Part shown: positions 49,170 through 58,263 of the stretch, one piece after another | Layout of the letters: every line of letters begins with the position of its first letter | Position numbering within the stretch: position 1 is the stretch's first letter | DNA from: Flavobacteriales bacterium | GTDB taxonomy: Bacteria; Bacteroidota; Bacteroidia; Flavobacteriales_D; Crocinitomicaceae | Length of the DNA stretch: 64,000 nt | Assembly (NCBI GenBank): GCA_947491305.1 | Contig: CANLIL010000010.1 | Location: 1-64,000 of the forward strand | Direction: 5' to 3' | Notes under the pieces: generated by a model | Told to the model about the DNA's origin: nothing | Seen by the model: only the letters and a program-made list of their open reading frames with translations | Databases searched by the model: none | Translations under genes and position numbers: made by a program

Positions 49170-49862
49170 TTAAGGAGTAGAAAGAGAAACAGGAATGATT
49201 TTACCATTCATCCATTCGTGCGCAGTCAATGTGAAATTAACAATGTATTCCGCCATTTTTTCAGCAGATACAGGTGCTTCGTAGCCGGGAAACGCTTCGT
49301 TCAACATTTCAGTTTGTGCAGCTCCTAAACACAAGCAATTTATTTTTATTGGACTTTCTTTGTATTCTTCAGCGAATAATTCTGTAAAACTACAAACAGC
49401 TGCTTTGGAAGTTGAATAAGCACTCAAACCACCAAATTTCACACTTCCTTGGAACCCTCCAATTGAACTAATGTTTACAATGTGTCCACCGTTTTGAATC
49501 ATTTTTGGAACAACTGCTTGTACCGTTTCCATCACACCAATTACATTTGTTTGATAGCAATCTATTAAATCTGAATGCAAGATTTCAGTAAATGGTTTAT
49601 TGACTAATTTACCGGCATTATTAATGATATAATCAATTTGAGTCAACTCACTAAAAATGAGTTCAGCTTGTTGTCGCACATTTTTACTTAAATCAAATGC
49701 GTAACAAAAAACGTTGGGTAAAGCATTGAAATTCGTTTGCATTTTGGCCAGATCACGCGATAAGGCATAAATTGAAAATTCGCTATGTTGCGCTAATAAT
49801 TCAACGGTCGCTTTCCCAATTCCTCGGCTAGCTCCAACTACTACAATTGTTTTTTTACTCAT
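49170..49862 (-). CDS. Short-chain dehydrogenase/reductase
   Basis: TIVVVGASRGIGKATVELL; INNAGKLV; YSTSKAAV. Confidence 0.93.
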   Translation of the reverse strand: MSKKTIVVVGASRGIGKATVELLAQHSEFSIYALSRDLAKMQTNFNALPNVFCYAFDLSKNVRQQAELIFSELTQIDYIINNAGKLVNKPFTEILHSDLIDCYQTNVIGVMETVQAVVPKMIQNGGHIVNISSIGGFQGSVKFGGLSAYSTSKAAVCSFTELFAEEYKESPIKINCLCLGAAQTEMLNEAFPGYEAPVSAEKMAEYIVNFTLTAHEWMNGKIIPVSLSTP

Positions 49863-50931
49863 CGAATGAAACGATTAATTCTTCACTAGTTGGATGCGCT
49901 TGACACGTTAAAATATAGCCATCTTTCACTTCTTCATCAGTCAATGAATAATTCATTTTCATCGAAGCTGAACCTTTCAATACTTTTGCTTTACACGAAC
50001 AACAAACGCCGCCTCTACAAGAAAAAGGAGCATCTAAACCAGCTTTCTCTAATGCTTCAAGGATTGTTTTTCCTTCGTTAGCGAGTGAAAATTCAGCCAC
50101 TTCACTGTCTAATATTACTTTTACAGCGCTAGTTCCTTTAAAATTACTTTCAACTGTTTCTTCTTTTTTCATTAAAACAGGAGTCGTAAATAACTCATAA
50201 TGAATTTTGTTTTTTGCAACACCAAAAAATTCTAATGTTGATACAACAGCTAAAATCATCTCTTCTGGACCGCAGATAAAAAATGCATCAGCTTTTAATA
50301 ACGCTAAATCAGCTTTGATACAATTGGTAATAGTTTCTTTGTCGATTCGACCAGCAATAGCACCTTCATTTTGTTCTTGACTGAAAAAGTACTGAGTTGT
50401 AACAGCTGATAAATTCTCAAAATCTGTTTTAAACAACGTGTTTTCTAACGATCTGTTCCCGTAAAACAACTGCATCTGTCCCTGGTTGTTTTGTAGTGCT
50501 TTCGCTAAAGAAACAATTGGAGTAATTCCACTTCCTGCAGCAAAAGCCACAACCGTTTTAGCGTTTGCAGGCAATATGAAGTTACCTTCTGGTGCTGCAA
50601 CAAATAACAAATCGTTTACAGCTGCAACTGAATTGAACCAATTTGATGCAATACCATTTTTAATGGCTTTCACTGCAACAGCAAGCGCTTCATTTTCTCC
50701 ACTACAAATAGAGTAGGAGCGTCTGATTTCTTCTCCATTAATTTCAAGCAGAAAATTCAAATATTGCCCAGCTTTAAATGAAAAAACTTTTTTAAGTTCA
50801 CTAGGTACATCGAATGTTACACGAACGGTATCATTTGATAGTTTTTCAATATTTGCAATGGCTAATTGATGAAAGCCTTTTTTTGCTGAACTTGCTGTTT
50901 TATCCTTTTTTAAAAATCCAAAAACCCCCAT
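49855..50931 (-). CDS. paaE: PaaE-like ferredoxin-NADP-type reductase of phenylacetyl-CoA epoxidase (copy 1)
   Basis: FNR-like FAD/NAD domain (RRSYSICSG, FAAGSGITPIVSLA) plus C-terminal 2Fe-2S CRGGVCCSC...C. Confidence 0.88.
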   Translation of the reverse strand: MGVFGFLKKDKTASSAKKGFHQLAIANIEKLSNDTVRVTFDVPSELKKVFSFKAGQYLNFLLEINGEEIRRSYSICSGENEALAVAVKAIKNGIASNWFNSVAAVNDLLFVAAPEGNFILPANAKTVVAFAAGSGITPIVSLAKALQNNQGQMQLFYGNRSLENTLFKTDFENLSAVTTQYFFSQEQNEGAIAGRIDKETITNCIKADLALLKADAFFICGPEEMILAVVSTLEFFGVAKNKIHYELFTTPVLMKKEETVESNFKGTSAVKVILDSEVAEFSLANEGKTILEALEKAGLDAPFSCRGGVCCSCKAKVLKGSASMKMNYSLTDEEVKDGYILTCQAHPTSEELIVSFDE

Positions 50932-50933
50932 AA

Positions 50934-51998
50934 TTATTCGTCAAATGATACAATTAATTTTTCACTCGTAGGATGCGCTTGACACGTCAAAATATATCCT
51001 GCTTCAACTTCTTCTTTATCTAATGCGTAGTTGACATCCATTCTTGCTGAACCTGAAATTATTTTCGCTTTACATGTACAGCAAACCCCACCCTTGCAAG
51101 CATATGGTAAATCAGCACCTGCTTTTTGTGCGGCATCCAAAATAGTCTCACCATTTGAATCCATCGCTAAATCATATTGATCGCCGTCTAACATTACTGA
51201 AACATTCGCAGCTATAGAAGGTTCGTTTGTTGGAAGACTTTCTTTTTTTACTTTTCCAGAAGTAAACAATTCAAAATGAACATTTGAAGGTGACATTCCA
51301 TTTTCAATTAAACTATCTTTAACAGCTAAAATCATTTCTTCAGGACCGCATAAATATGCTGCGTCAGGGGTGTTAGCTCCAAAAAAAGCTTTGTATAAGG
51401 TGTTACTTTTTTCTTTATCTATTCTTCCTTTTTGCAATTGATTCCCTAAACTTTCTCTTGATAACACATGTACAACTCTAAAGTTTTGCATGTGCCTATT
51501 TTTCAATGCTTCTATTGCTTCTCTAAAAATAATGCTATCAAAGTTTTTGTTTCCAAAAAACAAACTTACCTCACTGTTTTTCTCTTCAGCTAAAATAGTT
51601 TGAGCAATTGAAATGATTGGTGTGATCCCACTTCCAGCAGCATAAAGAGCGTAAGATTTTTTAGCTGTTTTGGAAGGTTCCAGATAAAAATTACCAGCTG
51701 GTGTCATCACTTCTAATGTATCACCCACTTTTAATTGATCATTTGCATAAGTTGAAAAAACACCGCCTTCAATTTTTTTAACAACTACACGAAGCGTTTC
51801 TTCAGTAGGAATGGAACACAACGAATAAGAACGTCGAACATCTTCGCCATTTATAGTTGTTCGTAATGTTAAATACTGTCCAGAAAAAAAAGTATAATCA
51901 TTTTTTAAATCACTTGGAACAGTAAATGCAATTGTAACTGCATCTTTTGTTTCTTTTATGATTTGATGAATGGATAAAGTATGAAATTTTGGTGTCAT
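50934..51998 (-). CDS. paaE: PaaE-like ferredoxin-NADP-type reductase of phenylacetyl-CoA epoxidase (copy 2)
   Basis: RRSYSLCSIP, YAAGSGITPIISIA, CKGGVCCTC...C; paralogous to the adjacent gene. Confidence 0.9.
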   Translation of the reverse strand: MTPKFHTLSIHQIIKETKDAVTIAFTVPSDLKNDYTFFSGQYLTLRTTINGEDVRRSYSLCSIPTEETLRVVVKKIEGGVFSTYANDQLKVGDTLEVMTPAGNFYLEPSKTAKKSYALYAAGSGITPIISIAQTILAEEKNSEVSLFFGNKNFDSIIFREAIEALKNRHMQNFRVVHVLSRESLGNQLQKGRIDKEKSNTLYKAFFGANTPDAAYLCGPEEMILAVKDSLIENGMSPSNVHFELFTSGKVKKESLPTNEPSIAANVSVMLDGDQYDLAMDSNGETILDAAQKAGADLPYACKGGVCCTCKAKIISGSARMDVNYALDKEEVEAGYILTCQAHPTSEKLIVSFDE

Positions 51999-52205
51999 TT
52001 AATAGTTATTTTTGCCAAATTTAGTCAATTGTTGTCTTAAAAAAAAGGATATTAATAGAATATAAAAACCATACACTATGTTTTTAATTGTTGGTTTAAT
52101 GCTTTAGAGAAAATTGAGCAGAATTTTTTAAATTTTTTAATTTTATTTTAAAACTTTTTTAAAGAATAAATGTTTTAAATAGTGAATAATTTATTCAGAT
52201 TTAAA

Positions 52206-52233
52206 TTGTGCTAAACTAATTTCATTAAATTTG
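52206..52233 (+). promoter_or_regulatory. Bacteroidota-type promoter upstream of paaA
   Basis: TTG (52206-52208) - 17 nt - TAAATTTG (52226-52233), matching the -33 TTG / -7 TAnnTTTG pattern. Confidence 0.6.
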
Positions 52234-52251
52234 TCCAATAAGATTTATCCT

Positions 52252-53199
52252 ATGAAAGAGATCAATATGACAGCGCTAGAACAATTGTTTCAAGCCAAAA
52301 TTGAAAAAGACATAAAAATAGAGCCAAAGGACTGGATGCCTGAAGCTTACCGTAAAACATTGATCCGTCAAATCTCTCAACACGCACATTCAGAAATTAT
52401 TGGTATGTTACCTGAAGGTAATTGGATTACGCGTGCGCCAAATCTTCGAAGAAAAGCTGTTTTATTAGCGAAAGTTCAAGATGAAGCTGGGCATGGTCAA
52501 TATTTATATAGTGCAATGGAAACATTGGGCGAATCACGCGATAAATCGATGGCTGATTTAATCAGTGGTAAAGCAAAATACTCTTCTATTTTTAATTACC
52601 CAACATTGAGTTGGGCAGATATTGGAGCTGTTGGCTGGTTGGTCGATGGTGCTGCTATTATGAATCAGGTTGCTTTGTGTAGAACTTCTTATGGACCTTA
52701 TGCACGTGCAATGGTTCGTATTTGTAAAGAAGAATCGTTTCACCAACGTCAAGGTTTTGAAATCATGTGTACATTAATGAAAGGCTCTAAAGAGCAACGT
52801 GAAATGGCGCAAGATGCAATGAATCGTTTTTGGTGGCCATCATTGATGATGTTTGGACCAAGTGATGCGGATTCTACGCACAGTCAACAATCGATAGACT
52901 GGAAAGTGAAACGTTATACAAACGATGAATTAAGACAATCGTTTATTAATGCATCTGTTCCTCAAGCTGAATTGATTGGTTTAACAATTCCTGATAAGGA
53001 TTTGAAATGGAATGAAGCAAAAGGTGGCTATGATTTTGGTCCAATCGATTGGGAAGAATTTCGTCAAGTAATTAGTGGAAATGGGCCTTGTAACGCTGAG
53101 CGTATCGCTGCTAGAAAGCAAGCGGATGACAATGGTCAATGGGTTCGTGAAGCAGCTAGTGCTTTTGCAGAAAAAAGAAGTGCTAAAAAAGCATCATAA
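52252..53199 (+). CDS. paaA: 1,2-phenylacetyl-CoA epoxidase subunit PaaA
   Basis: [60 protein letters not shown]. The ORF-track TTG start at 52231 lies inside the promoter motif, so ATG 52252 is preferred. Confidence 0.96.
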   Translation: MKEINMTALEQLFQAKIEKDIKIEPKDWMPEAYRKTLIRQISQHAHSEIIGMLPEGNWITRAPNLRRKAVLLAKVQDEAGHGQYLYSAMETLGESRDKSMADLISGKAKYSSIFNYPTLSWADIGAVGWLVDGAAIMNQVALCRTSYGPYARAMVRICKEESFHQRQGFEIMCTLMKGSKEQREMAQDAMNRFWWPSLMMFGPSDADSTHSQQSIDWKVKRYTNDELRQSFINASVPQAELIGLTIPDKDLKWNEAKGGYDFGPIDWEEFRQVISGNGPCNAERIAARKQADDNGQWVREAASAFAEKRSAKKAS

Positions 53200-53220
53200 A
53201 TAGTATTAAAATAAATTTAT

Positions 53221-53508
53221 ATGTCAACAAAAGAATGGCCATTGTGGGAAGTGTTTATCCGAAGTAAACAAGGACTAAGTCACAAACATGTTGGAAGTTT
53301 GCATGCACCGGATGCTGAAATGGCAGTTTCTAATGCACGTGATTTATACACTAGAAGAAGCGAAGGCATTTCTATTTGGGTGGTTGAATCGTCGCAAGTA
53401 TTTGCAAACGATCCAGCAGATTCAGATCCTTTGTTTGAGCCTTCTCAAACTAAAATTTACCGCCATCCAACTTTCTACGAAGTGCCTGATGGTATTGAGC
53501 ACATGTAA
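53221..53508 (+). CDS. paaB: 1,2-phenylacetyl-CoA epoxidase subunit PaaB
   Basis: WPLWEVFIRSKQGLSHKHVGSLHAPDAEMAVSNARDLYTRRSEGISIWVV. Confidence 0.96.
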   Translation: MSTKEWPLWEVFIRSKQGLSHKHVGSLHAPDAEMAVSNARDLYTRRSEGISIWVVESSQVFANDPADSDPLFEPSQTKIYRHPTFYEVPDGIEHM

Positions 53509-53533
53509 TTGATATTCTAAAAGAAAAATTATT

Positions 53534-54283
53534 TTGAATTCCTTATATAAATACATTTTGCGCATTGCAGACGATAGTTTGATTTTAGGTCAACGATTGT
53601 CTGAATTATGTGGTCACGGACCAATTATCGAAGAAGACATTGCATTAACGAATATTGCCTTGGATTTAATTGGTCAAGCAACTTCTTTATACGAATATGC
53701 TGCGATAGTTGGCGGTGAAGGTAAAACTGCTGATGATATTGCTTTCCTTCGATTTGAAAGAGAATATGTCAATGTATTATTAGTTGAGCAACCGAACGGT
53801 GATTTTGGAATGACCATCGCTCGTCAGTGGTTTTTTGATTCTTTTCGAGTGTTGTTTTATGATGCGATGCTCGAATCTACAGATCAACAATTAGCAGCGA
53901 TTGCTGAGAAGTCATTAAAAGAAACAAAGTACCATTGGAAACATTCTTCTGAATGGTTAGTTCGTTTAGGAGATGGGACAGATGAATCACACGATCGTGT
54001 TCAAACAGCTATAAATTATTTGCATAGATATGTAGACGAATTATTTTTCATGGATGAGGTAGATACAGCTTTAATTACTGAAGGTATTGCCGTTGATTTA
54101 GCTTCTTTGAAAGTTGCTTTTGACGCTAAAACATCTGAAGTTATGGAAATGGCTACATTATCTTTTCCTACAAATAATTGGAAACAAGTTGGTGGTAGAG
54201 TAGGAAAGCATACGGAACATTTAGGACATATTCTGTCTGAATTACAATACATGCAACGCGCTTATCCAAATATGGAATGGTAA
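53534..54283 (+). CDS. paaC: 1,2-phenylacetyl-CoA epoxidase subunit PaaC
   Basis: LRIADDSLILGQRLSELCGHGPIIEEDIALTNIALDLIGQA. Confidence 0.95.
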   Translation: MNSLYKYILRIADDSLILGQRLSELCGHGPIIEEDIALTNIALDLIGQATSLYEYAAIVGGEGKTADDIAFLRFEREYVNVLLVEQPNGDFGMTIARQWFFDSFRVLFYDAMLESTDQQLAAIAEKSLKETKYHWKHSSEWLVRLGDGTDESHDRVQTAINYLHRYVDELFFMDEVDTALITEGIAVDLASLKVAFDAKTSEVMEMATLSFPTNNWKQVGGRVGKHTEHLGHILSELQYMQRAYPNMEW

Positions 54284-54759
54284 ACGAAGCACTTATTTGG
54301 ACTTATTTAGAAGAAGTTAGCGATCCTGAAATTCCCGTTTTATCGATTGTAGATTTGGGGATTGTCAGATCTGTTAAATTAGCAAATGAAAAGGTTGAAA
54401 TAACGATTACACCAACTTATAGCGGTTGTCCTGCAATGAAACACATCGAACAGGCAATCATTGAATTCTTAGCTGAAAAAAATATTCAAGCAAGTGTTGT
54501 TTTAACCTTGTCTCCTGCATGGACAACAGATTGGTTGACTGAAAACGGGAAAAATAAATTACGCGAATACGGTATTGCACCACCTGAAAACGAAGTAGAT
54601 AAAAGTGTGTTGTTTGCAGCACCAACGATCGTACCTTGTCCATTGTGCGCTTCTAAAGATACCCGTATGATTTCTCAATTCGGTTCAACTGCTTGCAAAG
54701 CACATTACCAATGTAATGCATGCATGGAACCATTCGATTACTTTAAATGTTTGAAGTAA
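54277..54759 (+). CDS. paaD: 1,2-phenylacetyl-CoA epoxidase subunit PaaD
   Basis: LEEVSDPEIPVLSIVDLGIVRSV; C-terminal zinc-ribbon CPLCASKDTRMISQFGSTACKAHYQCNAC. Confidence 0.94.
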   Translation: MVNEALIWTYLEEVSDPEIPVLSIVDLGIVRSVKLANEKVEITITPTYSGCPAMKHIEQAIIEFLAEKNIQASVVLTLSPAWTTDWLTENGKNKLREYGIAPPENEVDKSVLFAAPTIVPCPLCASKDTRMISQFGSTACKAHYQCNACMEPFDYFKCLK

Positions 54760-54777
54760 ATCTCTAGATTTTATATC

Positions 54778-54915
54778 CTAAAAGGTATAAAAATATCAAA
54801 ATCAGACTATTTATTCTTTAAAGGGTATAAAAAATTAAAATTTTATAAAAATATATCAGTTAAGGTATTTTTTTGCGAAAAAATCGTATATTTGTACTTT
54901 AAAAGGTATAAAAAT
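54778..54915 (+). promoter_or_regulatory. Operator-like repeats and promoter of hipB-like gene
   Basis: Three AAAGGTATAAAA-type boxes (54778-54794, 54816-54835, 54897-54915) plus TATATTTG (54887-54894). Confidence 0.6.
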
Positions 54916-55138
54916 GAAAGAAAATCTTACAGATTTAAGCATTTACGTGAAAGCTAAACGCAAACAAAATAAACTAACACAACCAGAATTAGCATTAAAA
55001 GCAGGTGTTGGTTTACGATTTGTGAGAGATTTAGAGCAAGGAAAAAAAACAATGCGCATGGATAAAGTGAACGATGTGTTGCGGTTATTTGGTGGCGCTT
55101 TAGGCGTTGTTCCATTGGATCGCGAAAAATTGTTATAA
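54914..55138 (+). CDS. HipB-like HTH (XRE-family) antitoxin
   Basis: 74 aa; VKAKRKQNKLTQPELALKAGVGLRFVRDLEQGKKTMRMDKVNDVLRLFG. Confidence 0.9.
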   Translation: MKENLTDLSIYVKAKRKQNKLTQPELALKAGVGLRFVRDLEQGKKTMRMDKVNDVLRLFGGALGVVPLDREKLL

Positions 55139-55163
55139 ACAATAGTTATCAAAAAATATAAAA

Positions 55164-55490
55164 ATGAATAGAAGTGGAAAAGTATATCTGAAAAATGTAT
55201 TCTGTGGCGTTGTTAGCGAGACAGACGCTGGCTATTTGTTTGAATATAATCAAGAATATTTATCATTAAGCGATGCGCAGCCAGTTAGCCTAACGATGCC
55301 ATTAACCGACAAGCCTTTTCAAAGTAAAACCTTGTTTGCATTTTTTGATGGTTTGATACCTGAAGGCTGGCTATTAGATATCGCTGAAAAAAACTGGAAA
55401 ATAAATTATAAAGATAGAATGGGCTTGCTCTTAACCTGTTGTAAAGATTGCATTGGAGCAGTAAGTGTTGAAAAAAATGAAGAATTATAA
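55164..55490 (+). CDS. HipS-like protein (HipA N-terminal subdomain)
   Basis: 108 aa; VYLKNVFCGVVSETDAGYLFEYNQEYL...VSLTMPLTDKPFQSKTLFAFFDGLIPEGWLLD matches HipA N-terminal domain as a separate ORF. Confidence 0.87.
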   Translation: MNRSGKVYLKNVFCGVVSETDAGYLFEYNQEYLSLSDAQPVSLTMPLTDKPFQSKTLFAFFDGLIPEGWLLDIAEKNWKINYKDRMGLLLTCCKDCIGAVSVEKNEEL

Positions 55491-56499
55491 AAAAAAATAT
55501 TTAGCAAATTTACATCTGCCATTGCATGTGCAAGAAAAAAGCGCATTCTATGGAAAACGATGTATGTATTGTTATGAGCAGCTTTTTGATAGTTCTTCCG
55601 ATTTTCATACTGCTTGTAATAAACGGTTTTTTGGACAACTGAACACGCCTCAACTTGCTTACGGTTTAAATGATTTACAAAAATTGGCAACTCAAGTGAT
55701 CCAAAGCCAAATGGCAGTAACTGGCGTTCAAGCAAAAGTTTCATTGAGTTTGTATAAAAAACAAGATAAAAATATAACTAAAAAACTCACAATAGTAGGA
55801 CTTTATGGCGATTACATCTTAAAGCCGCCCTCAGAATATTATGTACAATTACCAGAATTAGAAAGTGTAACAATGCACATGGCTGCTGTTTGTGGAATAA
55901 ATGTTGTGCCGCATAGTTTGTTGAGATTGCAAGATGGAACGTTGTGTTACATCACAAAGCGAGTTGATAGAACTAGAAAAGGGAAATTACACATGGAAGA
56001 TATGTGTCAATTAAGTGAAAGGTTAACGGAAGATAAATACAAAGGAAGTCACGAACAAGTTGCCAAATTGGTTATGAAATATTCGAGTTCACCTTTGTTA
56101 GATGTTACTAATTTTTATGAGCAAGTATTGTTTAGTTTTTTAACTGGCAATGCTGATATGCACTTGAAAAACTTTTCGTTACTTGAAAAAGAAGGGCAAG
56201 GTTTGAGTTTGTGTCCGGCATATGATTTGGTACCAACAGCTTTAGTTAATCCAGCTGATACAGAAGAATTAGCATTAACATTGAATGCGAAGAAAAGTAA
56301 ACTAAAATATATTGATTTTCTGGCTGCTTTTGAAAACGGAGGTTTATCACAAAAAGTATTAGATAAAACCTTAGAACTTTTCTTATATGCAAAACCTGAA
56401 TTGCTTGCTGTATTGGAAAAAAGTTTTGTGAGTGATGAAATGAAAGAAAAATACGCATCATTAATTCATCAACGCTATGCGCAGTTGGGTTTGAAATAA
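55465..56499 (+). CDS. HipT/HipA-like Ser/Thr kinase toxin
   Basis: TGVQAKVSLS loop, CYITKRVDR, GNADMHLKNFSLL catalytic, CPAYDLVPT metal-binding; N-terminal CMYC...HTAC. GTG 55465 or ATG 55477 start. Confidence 0.88.
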   Translation: MLKKMKNYKKKYLANLHLPLHVQEKSAFYGKRCMYCYEQLFDSSSDFHTACNKRFFGQLNTPQLAYGLNDLQKLATQVIQSQMAVTGVQAKVSLSLYKKQDKNITKKLTIVGLYGDYILKPPSEYYVQLPELESVTMHMAAVCGINVVPHSLLRLQDGTLCYITKRVDRTRKGKLHMEDMCQLSERLTEDKYKGSHEQVAKLVMKYSSSPLLDVTNFYEQVLFSFLTGNADMHLKNFSLLEKEGQGLSLCPAYDLVPTALVNPADTEELALTLNAKKSKLKYIDFLAAFENGGLSQKVLDKTLELFLYAKPELLAVLEKSFVSDEMKEKYASLIHQRYAQLGLK

Positions 56500-56535
56500 A
56501 AAAAGGCTGATTAACAAATTTAATCAGCCTTTTTT
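56498..56535. terminator. Bidirectional Rho-independent terminator
   Basis: AAAAAAAGGCTGATTAA-CAAAT-TTAATCAGCCTTTTTT: perfect 10-bp stem flanked by A and T tracts between convergent genes. Confidence 0.88.
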
Positions 56536-56548
56536 ATAATGAATATTT

Positions 56549-58177
56549 CTATCCTAAAAATGGATATTTATAATCTGTTGGTGGTACAAACGTTTCTTTG
56601 ATTGTGCGTGCAGAAACCCATCTCAATAAATTCATAGATGCACCTGCTTTGTCGTTGGTACCTGATCCTCTTGCACCTCCAAATGGTTGTTGACCTACAA
56701 CTGCGCCAGTTGGTTTGTCATTGATATAGAAATTACCTGCAGCATTTTCCAATGCTTTTGTCGCAAAATTTATAGCATAACGATCGTTTGAAATAATTGA
56801 ACCAGTTAAAGCATATTCAGAAGTTTCGTCTAATATTTTCAACGTTTGCTCAAATTCATTTTCTGGGTAAACATAAATTGTTAAAACAGGCCCAAAAATT
56901 TCTTCACTCATGGTGCGAAATTTAGGGTTCGTTGTAACAATTGTTGTAGGTTCAATGAAATATCCTGTTGATTTATCGTAATTTCCACCTGTAATGATTT
57001 CAGCATCAGCTTGTGTTTTTGCGAAATCAATATATCCAGCGATTTTATCAAACGCTCGTTCGTCAATAACAGCATTTACAAAATTTGAAGTATCACTTGG
57101 TGAACCTACTTTGAATGAATTAACTTGATTAACATAAATCTTTTTTACATCTTCCCAAATATTTGAAGGAATGTAAGCTCTTGAAGCTGCCGAACATTTT
57201 TGACCTTGGAATTCAAACGCACCTCTCGACATAGCTGTTGCAACTTCTGCAGCATTCGCAGATTTATGAACCATGATAAAATCTTTACCACCAGTTTCTC
57301 CAACAATTCGAGGGTACGAACGATAGTGCTCTAAGTTTGTTCCGATTTCTTTCCATAGGTGACGGAAAACTCCTGTAGAACCTGTGAAATGTAAGCCCGC
57401 AAAATGTTTGTTTTTGAAAATTATATCTCCGGCAACTGGACCATCAACAGTAACCATGTTAATTACACCGTCAGGAACTCCTGCAGCTTTGAATAATTCC
57501 ATAATAACTTGTGCAGAATATACTTGAGAATCTGCTGGTTTCCATACAACAACGTTCCCCATCATCGCTGGAGCAGCACATAAATTAGCCGCAATCGAAG
57601 TGAAATTGAATGGTGTTAAGGCAAAAACAAAACCTTCTAATGGTCTGTATTCTAAACGGTTCCACATGCCAGGTAATGATTCTGGTTGTTCCGTATAAAT
57701 TCGTGTCATGTATTGCACATTGAATCTGAAAAAGTCAATTAATTCACACGCAGCATCAATTTCAGCCTGAAAAACATTTTTAGATTGTGCTAACATTGTT
57801 GCAGCGTTCATACGGTCTCTAAAAGGACCAGCTAGTAAATCTGCAGCTTTTAAGAAAATTGCGGCACGATCTTGCCACGGTAGGTTTGCCCAAGCTTGCT
57901 TTGCACCCAATGCAGCGTCGATTGCAGCTTGAACATGTGTTCCATTTCCATGATTGAAATGACCTAATAATTTAGCATGTTCGTGTGGTGGGTGAATCGA
58001 TTTTTTATTTTCTGTAAACACTTCTTTTCCATTGATATACATTGGAATATCAATAGGTGTTTGGTTATACATTTCTGTATAAGTATTTAATAATTTTTCG
58101 CGGTCTGAAGAACCAGGGGCATAGCCTCTAACTGGCTCATTGATGGCAACCGGAACTTGGAAAATTGCATTTGACAT
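56549..58177 (-). CDS. pruA: L-glutamate gamma-semialdehyde (1-pyrroline-5-carboxylate) dehydrogenase
   Basis: LPWQDRAAIFLKAADLLAGPFR; RIVGETGGKDF; FEFQGQKCSAASRAYIP; NFYINDKPTGAVVGQQPFGGARGSGTNDKAG. Confidence 0.96.
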   Translation of the reverse strand: MSNAIFQVPVAINEPVRGYAPGSSDREKLLNTYTEMYNQTPIDIPMYINGKEVFTENKKSIHPPHEHAKLLGHFNHGNGTHVQAAIDAALGAKQAWANLPWQDRAAIFLKAADLLAGPFRDRMNAATMLAQSKNVFQAEIDAACELIDFFRFNVQYMTRIYTEQPESLPGMWNRLEYRPLEGFVFALTPFNFTSIAANLCAAPAMMGNVVVWKPADSQVYSAQVIMELFKAAGVPDGVINMVTVDGPVAGDIIFKNKHFAGLHFTGSTGVFRHLWKEIGTNLEHYRSYPRIVGETGGKDFIMVHKSANAAEVATAMSRGAFEFQGQKCSAASRAYIPSNIWEDVKKIYVNQVNSFKVGSPSDTSNFVNAVIDERAFDKIAGYIDFAKTQADAEIITGGNYDKSTGYFIEPTTIVTTNPKFRTMSEEIFGPVLTIYVYPENEFEQTLKILDETSEYALTGSIISNDRYAINFATKALENAAGNFYINDKPTGAVVGQQPFGGARGSGTNDKAGASMNLLRWVSARTIKETFVPPTDYKYPFLG

Positions 58178-58263
58178 AATAATTTTTTTTGCAAAAGTAA
58201 TGAATGTTCACTATCATTGCAATGTACTTAATTTTTTCTTGACCACAAAATGTAAATTCACTT

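Noticed and set aside
53288-53512. 74-aa ORF overlapping paaB in another frame
   Set aside because: Alternative-frame artefact within a highly conserved paaB.
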